A stretch of 64,000 nucleotides of DNA from JACCTU01 sp963737405 (GTDB lineage Bacteria; Actinomycetota; Thermoleophilia; Gaiellales; Gaiellaceae): assembly GCA_963737405.1 (NCBI GenBank), contig CAVTSL010000012.1:248001-312000 (forward strand), written 5' to 3'. Positions within the stretch are counted from its first letter, which is position 1; each line of letters opens with the position of its first letter. The translations under genes and the position numbers were made by a program. Positions 26,163-35,242 of the stretch are shown here, piece after piece. Below the pieces are notes generated by a model. That model did not search any database, was not told where the DNA came from, and saw nothing but the letters and a program-made list of their open reading frames with translations.

Positions 26163-28622
26163 CTATGCGGCGTCCAGCGCGAGCGCGACGGCGGCGTCGA
26201 ACGGCAGCTGACGTCCCTCCTCCCACGCCGCGTCGCCGGCCGCGCCGAGCTCCTCGCGCGCGGTGCCGATGTAGCGCTCGAGGAGCGCGTCCCAGAACGC
26301 GATCGAGATCTGGACGCCGAGCTCGGCCAGCACGGCGGATGCCGCTGCGGCCAGGCGGATGCCGCGCTCGCGGTCGCCCTGGCCGGCGAGCGCCATGGCG
26401 ACGCCCTGGATCTCGAAGGTCGTCTCGACCACGTCTCCCAGCGGGAGCGCTGCGCGCAGGCTTTCGCGGTAGCGCTCCTCCGCGAGCGCGCAGTCGCCGC
26501 GGATCAGCGCACAGTCGGCGAGGTAGTGGTGCGCGAAGTGCTCGGAGCGGAGGTCGCGGCCGCGCGACAGGTCGAGCAGCTCGAGCGAGAGCGGCTCCGC
26601 GCGGTCGACCTGGCCCATGGCGACGAGGATTTGACAGACGCCGACGAGCCCTCTTCGCTCGCCTGAGCGGTCGCCGAGTTGCCGCCAGATCGCGAGGCTC
26701 TCTTCGAACGCCTCGAGGCTCTCCTCGTCTCGGCCCGCGGTCAGGAAGTGGAAGAGCGACCAGCCGAGGAGGTCGAGCGCGGCCGCGACCTCCGCCTCGT
26801 CGCCGAGCTCGCGCCAGAGCGCGACTCCTTCTCGGAGCGTCGCCTCGCCTCGTTCGACGTCGCCGAGCCAGCCCGCGAGCGCGCCCGCCCACGTCAGGGC
26901 TCGCGCGCGCGTGCGGCCGGCAGCCTGCGGAGCGGGCGAGCGCGTCCTCGAGCTGCCGCTTCCCCTCCGCCAGATGCGAGTGCGAGAGCCAGAACCAGCC
27001 GAGCGCGCCGGCCAGCTCGAGCGCGCCCTCGGGATCGTGCTCGGCGCGCCACTCGAGCGCTGCGCGCAGGTCGTCGTGATCGAGCTCGAGGCGGGTCGAC
27101 CACTCCTCCTCCGCGTCGAAGCGATGCGCGTACGCCTCCTCCGCGAGCGGCCGAAGAACTCGGCGTGACGGCGGCGCCATTCGTCGGCCTCTTCGAGCTG
27201 CTCGCGCGCGAACTCGCGGATCGTCTCGAGCAGCAGGAACCGGTCGTCGCCGATCGGCTTCAGCAGACCGAGGTCGACGAGCGTCGCGAGCCCGTCGAGG
27301 TCGGCGTCGCAGACCTCCTCCGAGGCGGCGAGCGGGAAGCTGCCGGCGAAGACGGAGAGGCGGGCGAACAGCTCCTTGGACTCCTCCGGGAGCAGGTCGT
27401 GGCTCCACTCGATCGTCGCGCGGAGCGTCCGCTGGCGCTCCGGCGCGTCGCGCGCGCCGCCGGTGAGCAGCGGCAGCGCGTGCTCGAGGCGCGAGAGCAG
27501 CGTCTCGGGCGTGAGCAGCTTCGTCCGCGCGGCGGCGAGCTCGAGCGCGAGCGGCAGGCCGTCGAGCCGGCGGCAGATCGCCTCGACCGTCGCGTCCGGC
27601 GCGAGCGGGCGGCCGACCGCGCGGGCGCGCTCGACGAAGAGCGTCGTCGCCTCGTTCGGCGCGAGCGGGTCGAGCGGGTACTCGCGCTCGCCGGAGAGAC
27701 GCAGCGGCGAGCGGCTCGTGACGAGGACGCGGAGCTCGCTCGACGCGGCGAGCAGCGACGCGAGCCCCGGTGCGGCGTCGAGCAGGTGCTCGAGGTTGTC
27801 GAGCACGAGCAGCAGCCGCTTGCCGCGCAGGTACTCGATCAGGTCCTCGCGCGCGCCGACGGTCTGCGCGACCTCCGGCAGCACGAGCTCCGGGTCGGAG
27901 ACGCCCGCGAGCGGCACCCAGTAGACGGCGTCGAGCCCCTGCCCGACGAGCTCGGCCGCGACCTGGAGCGCGAGCCGCGTCTTCCCGGTGCCGCCGGTGC
28001 CGGTGATCGTGACGAGGCGCGTCCCGTCCTCGAGCATGCCGACGAGCTCGCCCAGCTCCCGCTCGCGGCCGAGCAGCGGGCTCGACGCGATCGGCAGGTT
28101 CGTCGCGTCGAGCGAGCGAAGCGGCGGGAACTCGCGCTCGCCGAGCTGGTAGAGCTTCTCCGGGCGGCCGAGGTCCTTCAGGCGGTGCAGGCCGAGGTCG
28201 GTCAGCGCGAGGCCGCTGTCGAGGAACGAGCGCGTCCGCTCGGAGACGACGACCTGGCCGCCGTGCGCCGCGCTCATCACCCGCGCCGCGCGGTGGACGT
28301 CGATGCCGACGTAGCCCTCGTCGGTGACGATCGGCTCGCCCGTGTGGATCCCGATCCGCACCTGCACGGGACCGTCGGCGAGCGCCTCCTGCGCTTCTCC
28401 CGCGGCCGCGACGGCATCGGTCGCGCGCGCGAACGCGACGAACACCGAGTCGCCTTGCGTGTCGACCTCGACGCCTTCGTGGCGGCCGAACACGTCGCGC
28501 AACGTCCGCCGGTGATCCGCGAGCAGGTCCGCATACGCGGCGCCGTGCTCCTGCAGCAGCCGCGTCGAGCCCTCGACGTCGGTGAAGAGAAACGTGACGG
28601 TGCCGGTCGGGAGGTTCTGCAT
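26163..28622 (-). CDS. Cyclase-like / NB-ARC-type ATPase / TPR regulator, two compensating frameshifts
   Basis: Signal protein of ~819 residues. The cyclase-like domain has FLFTDVEGST and TQGDSVFVAF (both metal aspartates kept), but the usual Asn of the NxxxR motif is His (DVHRAARV), so activity is uncertain. The ATPase has GTGGTGKT and LLLVLDNLEHLLD, with the STAND-type ending SHDLLPEESKELFARLSVFA, then TPR repeats (GEATLREGVALWRELGDEAE). Between about 27150 and 26920 the homologous frame shifts and then returns (EEAYAHRFDAEEEWSTRLEL lies in another frame), so two balancing indels are present. It starts three bases after the stop of the membrane gene upstream and is the last gene of that operon. 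Confidence 0.88.
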   Translation of the reverse strand: MQNLPTGTVTFLFTDVEGSTRLLQEHGAAYADLLADHRRTLRDVFGRHEGVEVDTQGDSVFVAFARATDAVAAAGEAQEALADGPVQVRIGIHTGEPIVTDEGYVGIDVHRAARVMSAAHGGQVVVSERTRSFLDSGLALTDLGLHRLKDLGRPEKLYQLGEREFPPLRSLDATNLPIASSPLLGRERELGELVGMLEDGTRLVTITGTGGTGKTRLALQVAAELVGQGLDAVYWVPLAGVSDPELVLPEVAQTVGAREDLIEYLRGKRLLLVLDNLEHLLDAAPGLASLLAASSELRVLVTSRSPLRLSGEREYPLDPLAPNEATTLFVERARAVGRPLAPDATVEAICRRLDGLPLALELAAARTKLLTPETLLSRLEHALPLLTGGARDAPERQRTLRATIEWSHDLLPEESKELFARLSVFAGSFPLAASEEVCDADLDGLATLVDLGLLKPIGDDRFLLLETIREFAREQLEEADEWRRRHAEFFGRSRRRRTRIASTRRRSGRPASSSITTTCAQRSSGAPSTIPRARSSWPARSAGSGSRTRIWRRGSGSSRTRSPAPQAAGRTRARALTWAGALAGWLGDVERGEATLREGVALWRELGDEAEVAAALDLLGWSLFHFLTAGRDEESLEAFEESLAIWRQLGDRSGERRGLVGVCQILVAMGQVDRAEPLSLELLDLSRGRDLRSEHFAHHYLADCALIRGDCALAEERYRESLRAALPLGDVVETTFEIQGVAMALAGQGDRERGIRLAAAASAVLAELGVQISIAFWDALLERYIGTAREELGAAGDAAWEEGRQLPFDAAVALALDAA

Positions 28623-28625
28623 CGG

Positions 28626-29354
28626 CTAGAGCTGGAGCGCGAGCAGCGCCGCCGCGAGCGCGACGACCGCGTACGTCAGCGCGCGGAGCGCCGCCTCCGG
28701 CGCGCGCGTGAGCGTCTCGGCGGCGATCGCCTCCTCGCGGCCGTCGCGGTACGCGATCGTCCCCGAGACCGCGGACGTCCGGCGTCTCACGTCGCGCACC
28801 TGCGTCGAGAGGTGTCGCTGCGCGAGGCTCAGGCACGCCGCGAAGACCGCGGCGAGGAGCGCCTCGGGCCGCAGCGTCTCCGCCGCGCCGACGTACGCGG
28901 TGAGGACGGGGAACGCGCCCCAGCCGAGGGCGAACCAGATGTCGGAGTGGAGGCGGCCGCCGAACAGCTCGAGGCAGTACGCGGGAACGAAGAACGCGCC
29001 GAAGGCGACGAAGGGGAGCAGCCAGAGCGTCCACGCGAAGGCTGCGCCGACGCCGATCGCGGTCGCCGCTCCGGTCGAGACGACCGCAAGCGCGATCAGC
29101 ATCTTGTTCGGGATCGCGGTCCGGAGCGGCCGGCTGTTGAGCTCGTCGAGGGCGTGCGCGCCGACGCCTAACGCGAGGGCGAACGCGACGAGACCCCACA
29201 CGAGCCGGTTGAGCTCGAGGTCGGGCGCGAGCGAGGCGCCGATCACGACGTACGAGAGGTGCCAGGCCGTGTACGGCGGGTGGAGCAGCGTGACGTAGTC
29301 GCGCCAGCCGCCCGTCGCGAGCGCGTAGAACGCGGGGCGCTGCTCGACGCTCAC
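28626..29354 (-). CDS. Polytopic membrane protein, UbiA-like
   Basis: Membrane protein of 242 residues with seven or eight helices. Two polar motifs, HALDELNSRPLRT and TQVRDVRRRTSA, sit at the positions of the aspartate-rich loops of UbiA-type prenyltransferases, and ELFGG appears between helices. The match is partial, so a prenyltransferase role is only a suggestion. The pairing with a UbiE-like methyltransferase, whose TGA overlaps this GTG (GTGA), would fit quinone or lipid modification. Alternative: an unrelated integral membrane protein. Confidence 0.6.
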   Translation of the reverse strand: MSVEQRPAFYALATGGWRDYVTLLHPPYTAWHLSYVVIGASLAPDLELNRLVWGLVAFALALGVGAHALDELNSRPLRTAIPNKMLIALAVVSTGAATAIGVGAAFAWTLWLLPFVAFGAFFVPAYCLELFGGRLHSDIWFALGWGAFPVLTAYVGAAETLRPEALLAAVFAACLSLAQRHLSTQVRDVRRRTSAVSGTIAYRDGREEAIAAETLTRAPEAALRALTYAVVALAAALLALQL

Positions 29355-30061
29355 CGGCGTCTCCCCCACGTCACGACGCCGCCGCCGAGGCTCAGGCGGC
29401 GGGACCGGAACTCGCCGATGCCGGCGTCCTCCCACGCGGCCGCGAGACGTTCCGGCGGCCACTCCGCGTTGAACGATCGGATGCTCGGGCCGAGGAAGTC
29501 GCCGACGCTTCGCCATCCCGGTGCGATCAAGCGCCCCGCAAGCGGCAAGCCGACGCCGACGTAGAGGTTCCAGAGCGGCCGCGCAAGCCCGCGCGGCACG
29601 CCGAACTCGAGCGAGGAGACGGTGCCGCCTGGCCGCACGACCCGCGCGAGCTCGCGCAACGTCGCAGCGGGGTCCTGCACGTAGCGGAGGAGATAGGTGA
29701 ACGTCATGCCCGCAAACTCGGCGTCGCCGAACGGCAGCTGCTCCGCGCTCGCCTCGTGGAAGCGGATCCGATCGCCGAGCCCCGCCCTTGTAACGCGCTC
29801 CCGCGCGACGTCGAGCATCTCCGCGCTCTGGTCGACGCCGACGACGCTGCAACCGGTGCGCCGCACGAGCTCGATCGCAACTGCGCCCGTTCCCGTTGCG
29901 ACGTCGAGGATCGTGTCGCCGGGGTCTGCTTCGATGCGCGAGACGAGAAAGCGGCGCCAGCGCGGGTCCTGACCGAACGACAGCAGGCGCGCGTAGCGGT
30001 CGTACGTCGGCCCGAGCGGCGCGAAGAGGTCGAGCGCAAGCCGGTTCGGCTCCCCAGTCAC
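29351..30061 (-). CDS. Class I SAM methyltransferase, UbiE/COQ5-like
   Basis: Methyltransferase of 236 residues. The start FAPLGPTYDRYARLLSFGQD is typical of the UbiE/MenG group, motif I is ILDVATGTGAVAIEL, followed by VVGVDQSAEML and the post-motif PFGDAEFAGMTFTYLLRYVQD. UbiE enzymes methylate demethylmenaquinone; similarity at the N-terminus supports a quinone or other isoprenoid substrate but does not prove it. The GTG at 30061 overlaps the stop of the aminoacylase gene. Confidence 0.85.
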   Translation of the reverse strand: MTGEPNRLALDLFAPLGPTYDRYARLLSFGQDPRWRRFLVSRIEADPGDTILDVATGTGAVAIELVRRTGCSVVGVDQSAEMLDVARERVTRAGLGDRIRFHEASAEQLPFGDAEFAGMTFTYLLRYVQDPAATLRELARVVRPGGTVSSLEFGVPRGLARPLWNLYVGVGLPLAGRLIAPGWRSVGDFLGPSIRSFNAEWPPERLAAAWEDAGIGEFRSRRLSLGGGVVTWGRRR

Positions 30062-31626
30062 CGGGAGTGAGTGTCACACAGCCGCGCGCCGCGCCGGAGG
30101 CCGCGGCCGGGCGTGGCGCCCGTGGGGACGCCGTCTCGGAGAACCGGAACGCCGTTCACGAGCACGTGGACCATGCCGTCGGCGACGACGCGCGGCGCCT
30201 CGTAGGTGGCGCGGTCGACGACGTCGTCCGGGCGGAAGACCGCGACGTCCGCCGCCGCCTCGGGCCTCAGCCTGCCCCGGTCGCCGAGGCCGAAGCGATC
30301 GGCGGCGGCGGTCGAGAGGTGGCGGACGGCGTCGACCCAGCTGAGATCGCCGAGCTCGCGCACGTGGCGCCGGAGGTAGCGGGCGAACGATCCCCAGCCG
30401 CGCGGATGCGCGTAGCGGCCGACGAAGATGCCGTCCGACGACGCCATGTGGGCCTCGTGCCGTGTCAGCGCGCGCACGTCGTCCTCGTCGAAGCCGTCCC
30501 GCCCCAGGATGACACCGACGTTCAGCCGGCTCTCGGCGAGGATCGTGCACACGAAGGCCGCCTCGTCGAGACCCGCCTGCGCGGCGGCCGCTGCGACGCT
30601 CGAGCCTTCCGCCCACTCCCAATCGGGGGCAGCGACGTGCGACAGGCGCATCGCTTCGAGCCTCGGTCGCCGCGACGAGAACTCGTCCCGCAGGCGCCGC
30701 TGGACGCCTTCGTCGAGGAGCCGCTCGATGACGCCGTCGGTGTGCCCCTCCTGGACCCAGACGGGAAGCGCGGCCATGGCGAGCAGTGAGCTGCCGGCGA
30801 GGTAGGGATACGCGTCGTAGGTCAGATCGGCTCCGAGCGCTCTCTCCTCGTCGAGCAGCCCGAGGATCGACGGCTTCGCCCAGAGATGCGACACGTGCGC
30901 GGCGACGTCGCTCGCGCGGGCGATCGCGGCCACCTCCCGTAGCCCCTCGGCCGCGTGCGGGCCGTAGCCGCGCATGTGCGTCACGTAGATCGCGCCCGCG
31001 TCGGCGACCGGCCGGCAGAGCGCGACGAGCTCGTCGGTGTCCGCGTAGCGGCTCGGGATGTAGTCGAGGCCGCTCGAGAGCCCGACCGCGCCGTCGTCGA
31101 GCGCTTCTTCGACCTGGTGCCGCATCGCGTCGAGCTCATCGTCGGTCGCCGCACGCGAAACGGTGCCGACGACGTTCAGCCGGATGTTCCCGTGCGGCGC
31201 GAGGTACGCCACGTTCACCGAGCTGAGTCCGTCGAACGCGCCGATGAAGTCCCGGACCGACCGTGGCGCCGTGTCCTGGAGGCGCCCGTTCACCGCCGCG
31301 AAGTAGTCGCTCATGTACGCGACCGTCTCGGGTGTGCCGGGCGCGAACGAACAGCCGTCCTGCCCGAGCACGTACGTCGTCACGCCCTGGTGGAGCGCCG
31401 CGAGGTGCACGGGCTCGGAGAAGAGGATCGCGTCACCGTGCACGTGCGCGTCGACGAACCCGGGTGTGACGAGACAGCCGGCCGCGTCGAGCTCGGTACG
31501 GCCGGGCTCGGGGACGTCGCCGACCCGCACGATCCGATCGCCGGCGATCGCGACGTCCGCGGCGCGAGCGTCAGCGCCCGAGCCGTCGATCACGGTGCCG
31601 CCACGGATGACGAGGTCGATGCTCAC
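30058..31626 (-). CDS. N-acyl-D-amino-acid deacylase family amidohydrolase
   Basis: Metal-dependent amidohydrolase of 522 residues. It opens with LVIRGGTVIDGSGADA and GFVDAHVHGDA (metal-binding HxH), continues with ECSFAP-like DGCSFAPGTPE, SSGLDYIPSRYADTDEL, YVTHMRGYG and HVSHLWAKP (metal histidines), and closes with RLRPEAAADVAVFRPDDVVD, all characteristic of D-aminoacylases. The enzymes release D-amino acids from N-acyl forms; the exact acyl group is unknown. GTG start at 31626; its stop overlaps the methyltransferase start. A divergent gamma-glutamyltransferase suggests shared use of peptide-like substrates. Confidence 0.87.
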   Translation of the reverse strand: MSIDLVIRGGTVIDGSGADARAADVAIAGDRIVRVGDVPEPGRTELDAAGCLVTPGFVDAHVHGDAILFSEPVHLAALHQGVTTYVLGQDGCSFAPGTPETVAYMSDYFAAVNGRLQDTAPRSVRDFIGAFDGLSSVNVAYLAPHGNIRLNVVGTVSRAATDDELDAMRHQVEEALDDGAVGLSSGLDYIPSRYADTDELVALCRPVADAGAIYVTHMRGYGPHAAEGLREVAAIARASDVAAHVSHLWAKPSILGLLDEERALGADLTYDAYPYLAGSSLLAMAALPVWVQEGHTDGVIERLLDEGVQRRLRDEFSSRRPRLEAMRLSHVAAPDWEWAEGSSVAAAAAQAGLDEAAFVCTILAESRLNVGVILGRDGFDEDDVRALTRHEAHMASSDGIFVGRYAHPRGWGSFARYLRRHVRELGDLSWVDAVRHLSTAAADRFGLGDRGRLRPEAAADVAVFRPDDVVDRATYEAPRVVADGMVHVLVNGVPVLRDGVPTGATPGRGLRRGARLCDTHSR

Positions 31627-31654
31627 GGGCCCTCGTTTACAGGATCCAGCCGCG

Positions 31655-31683
31655 TTGTGATCCCCGCGGCGGCGCGCTAGGGT
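31655..31683 (+). promoter_or_regulatory. Promoter of gamma-glutamyltransferase gene
   Basis: TTGTGA (31655-31660), a 17-base spacer and TAGGGT (31678-31683), followed by a perfect AGGAGG (31691-31696) and the GTG at 31702. The 75-base region also has to serve the divergent aminoacylase. Confidence 0.55.
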
Positions 31684-31701
31684 CCCGATCAGGAGGGTCA
31701 C

Positions 31702-33420
31702 GTGAGCGGAAGCCGCTACCGCCTGCGTTTCGTTGGTTTCGCCGTTGTCGCGGCGCTCGTCGCCGGGGTTGGAGCGACTGCCGACGTCGGCGGCGGATCG
31801 GGGCCTCCGACCGCGACCGGCACCGGTGGTGCAGCCGCGAGCGTCGAGCGAATCGCGACGCAGGCGGCGGTCGACACGCTGCGTCGAGGCGGGAACGCTG
31901 TCGACGCCGCCGTCGTCGCGGCCGCCGTGCTCGGCGTCACCGAGCCGTTCTCCGCAGGCATCGGCGGCGGCGGCTTCATGGTCGTCTACCGCGCCTCGGA
32001 CGGGAAGGTGACGACGATCGACCACCGCGAGCGGGCGCCCGCGGCGATGACGCCGACCTCGTTCTGGGAGAACGGCGTGCCGCTGCCGTTCAACGACGCG
32101 CGCTTCAGCGGACTGTCCGTCGGCGTGCCCGGGACGGTGCAGGGCTGGGCCGACGCGCTCGGGAAGTACGGGACGATGACGCTCGGCGAGGCGCTCGCGC
32201 CGGCGATTCACGTCGCGCGACACGGGTTCTTCATCGACCAGACGTTCTTCGACCAGACGCTTGCCAACGTCGACTTCTTCGACGACGTGCCGGCGACGGC
32301 CGCGCTGTTCCTCGATCCGGACGGAACGCCGCGCGACGTGGGCACCGTCTTCACGAATCCCGATCTCGCGGCGACGTACGAGCGCATCGCGCACCTCGGA
32401 CCGAAGGGCTTCTACCGCGGCGCCGTCGCCGACGCGCTCGTCGAGACAGTGCAGCATCCGCCGATCAGCCCGACCGCCAACCATGTGTGGCGGCCGGGAG
32501 TGATCAAGATGCGCGACCTGCACGAGTACGTCGCGCCCGAGCGTCCGCCGACACACGTGACGTACCGCGGCGTCGACGTCTTCTCGATGGGACCGCCGTC
32601 GAGCGGCGGCTCGACCGTCGGCGAGGCGCTGAACATCCTCGAGGGCTACGACCTCTCGTCGATGACGCGCGCCGACGCGCTCCACTACTACCTCGAGGCG
32701 TCGCGCTACTCGTTCGCCGACCGAAACGCGTACCTCGCCGACTCCGACTACTACGACGTGCCGCTCACCAGGCTGCTGTCCAAGGACTACGCCGCGACGC
32801 GGCGGGCGCTGATCACGTCGACGGCCGCAGCGTCGCCCGTCGCCCCGGGCAATCCAACGGAGACGACGACCCACCTCACGACGAGCGACAAGTGGGGGAA
32901 CGCCGTCTCGTACACGTACACGATCGAGTCCACCGGCGGTTCGGGTCTCGTCGTCCCGGGCTTCGGGTTCCTGCTCAACAACGAGCTGACCGACTTCAAC
33001 TTCGACTCGACGACGCATCCGAACCGCGTCGAGGGCGGCAAACGGCCGCGCAGCTCGATGAGCCCGACGATCGTGCTCAAGGGCGGCAAGCCGTTCCTGG
33101 CCGTCGGCTCGCCGGGCGGCTCGATGATCATCACGACCGTCCTGCAGATCCTCGTCGACCGCCTCGACCTCGGTTTGACGCTGCCGCAGGCAATCGCCGA
33201 TCCGCGTGCGAGCCAGCGCAACACGGCCGCGACGAGCGCCGAGCCGGCGTTCATCTCGAGCGCCACGACCCCGGCGCTCCTCGCGCGTGGGCACCGCTTC
33301 GCCTCGACGCCCGAGATCGGCGCCGCGACCGGAATCGAGTTCCTGCCGGGAGGCGGCGTGATCGCGGCCGCGGAGCCGGTCCGCCGCGGCGGCGGAAGCG
33401 CGATGGTCGAGTCGCCGTAG
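31702..33420 (+). CDS. ggt: Gamma-glutamyltransferase
   Basis: Exported self-cleaving enzyme of 572 residues that hydrolyses or transfers gamma-glutamyl groups from glutathione and similar compounds. A signal segment covers residues 8-27. GGNAVDAAVVAAAVLGVTEP, GIGGGGFMVVY and GVPGTVQGWADAL are family signatures; the cleavage site is ETTTHLTT with nucleophile Thr near 389, and the small subunit contains GGKRPRSSMSPTIV and GSPGGSMIITTV (substrate binding). The residues needed for maturation and catalysis appear present. The start GTG follows AGGAGG by five bases. Confidence 0.93.
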   Translation: MSGSRYRLRFVGFAVVAALVAGVGATADVGGGSGPPTATGTGGAAASVERIATQAAVDTLRRGGNAVDAAVVAAAVLGVTEPFSAGIGGGGFMVVYRASDGKVTTIDHRERAPAAMTPTSFWENGVPLPFNDARFSGLSVGVPGTVQGWADALGKYGTMTLGEALAPAIHVARHGFFIDQTFFDQTLANVDFFDDVPATAALFLDPDGTPRDVGTVFTNPDLAATYERIAHLGPKGFYRGAVADALVETVQHPPISPTANHVWRPGVIKMRDLHEYVAPERPPTHVTYRGVDVFSMGPPSSGGSTVGEALNILEGYDLSSMTRADALHYYLEASRYSFADRNAYLADSDYYDVPLTRLLSKDYAATRRALITSTAAASPVAPGNPTETTTHLTTSDKWGNAVSYTYTIESTGGSGLVVPGFGFLLNNELTDFNFDSTTHPNRVEGGKRPRSSMSPTIVLKGGKPFLAVGSPGGSMIITTVLQILVDRLDLGLTLPQAIADPRASQRNTAATSAEPAFISSATTPALLARGHRFASTPEIGAATGIEFLPGGGVIAAAEPVRRGGGSAMVESP

Positions 33421-33422
33421 CT

Positions 33423-33821
33423 TTAGCGGGCGATCTCCCAGATGTGGCCACCGGGATCGCGGAAGCTGGCGGTGCGGATGCCCCACGGGCGATCCATCGG
33501 GCCGTTCAGCAGCTCGACCCCGCGTGCCGTCAGCTCGTAGCACGTCGCATCCACGTCGTCGACGGCAAGCGTCAGCTGAAAGCGCACTCCCGCGTCCGGG
33601 CTCGCGACCGCCGCCGGGGCAACGAGGTCGTCCGCTTCACTCGACTTCAAGAGGTTGATGAGCGTCTCGCCGAACTTGAAGACGGCCGAGTTGTCGTCCT
33701 CGTAGAAGACCGGCAGCCCAAAGGCGTCGTTGTAGAAGCGCTTTGCCGCCGCCAGGTCCTCGACGAAGAGCGTGATCGCAGGGATCCCTCCCGGCCACTC
33801 CGTCTGAGTCGATTCGGTCAC
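33423..33821 (-). CDS. VOC (glyoxalase/bleomycin-resistance fold) protein
   Basis: Single VOC-type protein of 132 residues: ITLFVEDLAAAKRFYNDAFG, VFYEDDNSAVFKFGETLINL, LTLAVDDVDATCYELTARGV and FRDPGGHIWEIAR. Such proteins bind a metal and act as lyases, dioxygenases or drug binders; the substrate is unknown. GTG at 33821 has a strong AAAGGAG located between the stop of the upstream zincin gene and this start. Two bases separate its stop from the convergent ggt stop. Confidence 0.82.
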   Translation of the reverse strand: MTESTQTEWPGGIPAITLFVEDLAAAKRFYNDAFGLPVFYEDDNSAVFKFGETLINLLKSSEADDLVAPAAVASPDAGVRFQLTLAVDDVDATCYELTARGVELLNGPMDRPWGIRTASFRDPGGHIWEIAR

Positions 33822-33836
33822 GTCCGATCTCCTTTC

Positions 33837-34799
33837 CTAGGGGAACTGCGAGCTGTTCGGGTCGAGGTCGAGGCTCCCGCCGTTGTGGCACTCGTCCGGC
33901 ACGAGGTACTCCGGGCTCGAGCCGCTGTGGAGCGAGTTCTCGACGAGCTGCTGCCGCATCATCTGCCGCGCGGTTCCCTCGGAGAGGCCCATACGCTCCC
34001 CGATCCCGACCGCCGACTGGAGCGCGTAGCACTCGGTCGTGCCTTCGTCGGCCACGCCGCGGAGATGCCACGACTCGTGCGCGAGCACGGCGAGCGCACG
34101 TGCGGTCTGGCTCCCGCGCACGTCGTCCTTGAACGCGAGGCGGTAGAGGTCGAGGCAGCGCTCGGGCGCGAGGTACGCGAGGTTGCCTCCGACTAAGGCG
34201 ACGCCGTCGGAGTGCTGCACCGCGCCGACGTACTTGCCCGACGCGTCGCAGCGGATCGTCGCCTTGTGCCCCGCGATGCGGGAGGCCTCCTCGGAGAAGC
34301 GCGCCTCTGCCGCTGCGCGCGTGTCGGCGTCGAGCCCGTCCCATCCGGTCCGGCTGTCGATCACCCACGCGCCCAACGCGAGCGCGCCGATCACACCGAG
34401 CCCGACGATCAACCCACGCCACCGGCGATGAGGACGCACCGGTCGAGGCTCCTCTTCCTCTGGCGGCTCGCGCGCCTCCTCGATCAGCGCCTCGAGCTCC
34501 TCGCCGGTCTCGCCCGCGTACGGAATCCAGAGCTCCTCTTGCCCGTCGCGGACGAGCAGCAGCTCCTCGTCGTCCGCGTAGCCGTAGCGCTCGCGATCGA
34601 CCGCCTGCGGCCCGCGATCTCCCCGGCGCGCCGGCGGTGGTCGCATCGCGCCTGCGAACACATAGAGCTCGAGACCGAGCGTGATCAGGAACGGGAGCCA
34701 GATCGGCACCACGGACCGCAGCTCGTACGGGCCGAAGAGCCAGGCGAGCACGAAGACGGCGAGCGCGACGCGCAGGATCCACGCGCCTCGCCGCGTCAT
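33837..34799 (-). CDS. Membrane-anchored HExxH protein
   Basis: Protein of 320 residues with two N-terminal helices (about 8-42), an acidic cytoplasmic stretch (LEALIEEAREPPEEEEP), one further helix (about 135-155) and an outer domain with AVLAHESWHLRG, an HExxH zinc-site motif, followed by Glu in TTECYALQSA at the right distance for a gluzincin third ligand. Several cysteines (IRCDASG, ERCLDLY, TECYA, DECHNGG) suggest disulfides outside the cell. This points to a metallopeptidase, though no family is recognised. The start shares a base with the stop of the upstream gene (TGATG). Confidence 0.65.
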   Translation of the reverse strand: MTRRGAWILRVALAVFVLAWLFGPYELRSVVPIWLPFLITLGLELYVFAGAMRPPPARRGDRGPQAVDRERYGYADDEELLLVRDGQEELWIPYAGETGEELEALIEEAREPPEEEEPRPVRPHRRWRGLIVGLGVIGALALGAWVIDSRTGWDGLDADTRAAAEARFSEEASRIAGHKATIRCDASGKYVGAVQHSDGVALVGGNLAYLAPERCLDLYRLAFKDDVRGSQTARALAVLAHESWHLRGVADEGTTECYALQSAVGIGERMGLSEGTARQMMRQQLVENSLHSGSSPEYLVPDECHNGGSLDLDPNSSQFP

Positions 34800-35242
34800 C
34801 AGAAGTTCGGAAGCTGCTTCAGCAGCTCGAGGATCGTGTCGACGGGCACGCGCCGCACGGCCTGCCGCAGCAGACCTGCGACGGTCGGGTTGAGCGCGTT
34901 CGCCCGCTCGGCGTCGTCGATGGCTCGCACGAAGCCCGTGCGGAGGAGCTCCTGGAACTGCGTCTCGCTGATCCCCTGGTCGCGCGCGAACTGCGCGAGT
35001 GAGTTGCCGTTCGCGAAGGCGAGCACGACCTCCTCGCGCGAGACGCCGAGCTTGCACGCGGCGCCGTCGAGCCCCGAGAGGACGATCTGCTCGGCGACTT
35101 GCTGGAAGTCGCCGGGGTTACGCCAGTCGCGCGGCGCGCACGGGTCGGCCACCGCGGCGGGTGCGTACGACGCTCCGCCGAGGCCGAGGTACAGGCCGAC
35201 GAGCGCCACCGCCGCCACCGTTGCGACCACGATCGCTCGCAT
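34799..35242 (-). CDS. Small exported helical protein
   Basis: Protein of 147 residues with an N-terminal signal or anchor (VVATVAAVALVGLYLGLGG), then a conserved-looking helical region with two cysteines (DPCAPRDWRNPGDFQQ, GAACKLGVSREEVVLAF). No family recognised. It sits between an MFS exporter and the HExxH protein, each joined by one-base TGATG overlaps, so the three are probably made together. Confidence 0.65.
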   Translation of the reverse strand: MRAIVVATVAAVALVGLYLGLGGASYAPAAVADPCAPRDWRNPGDFQQVAEQIVLSGLDGAACKLGVSREEVVLAFANGNSLAQFARDQGISETQFQELLRTGFVRAIDDAERANALNPTVAGLLRQAVRRVPVDTILELLKQLPNF

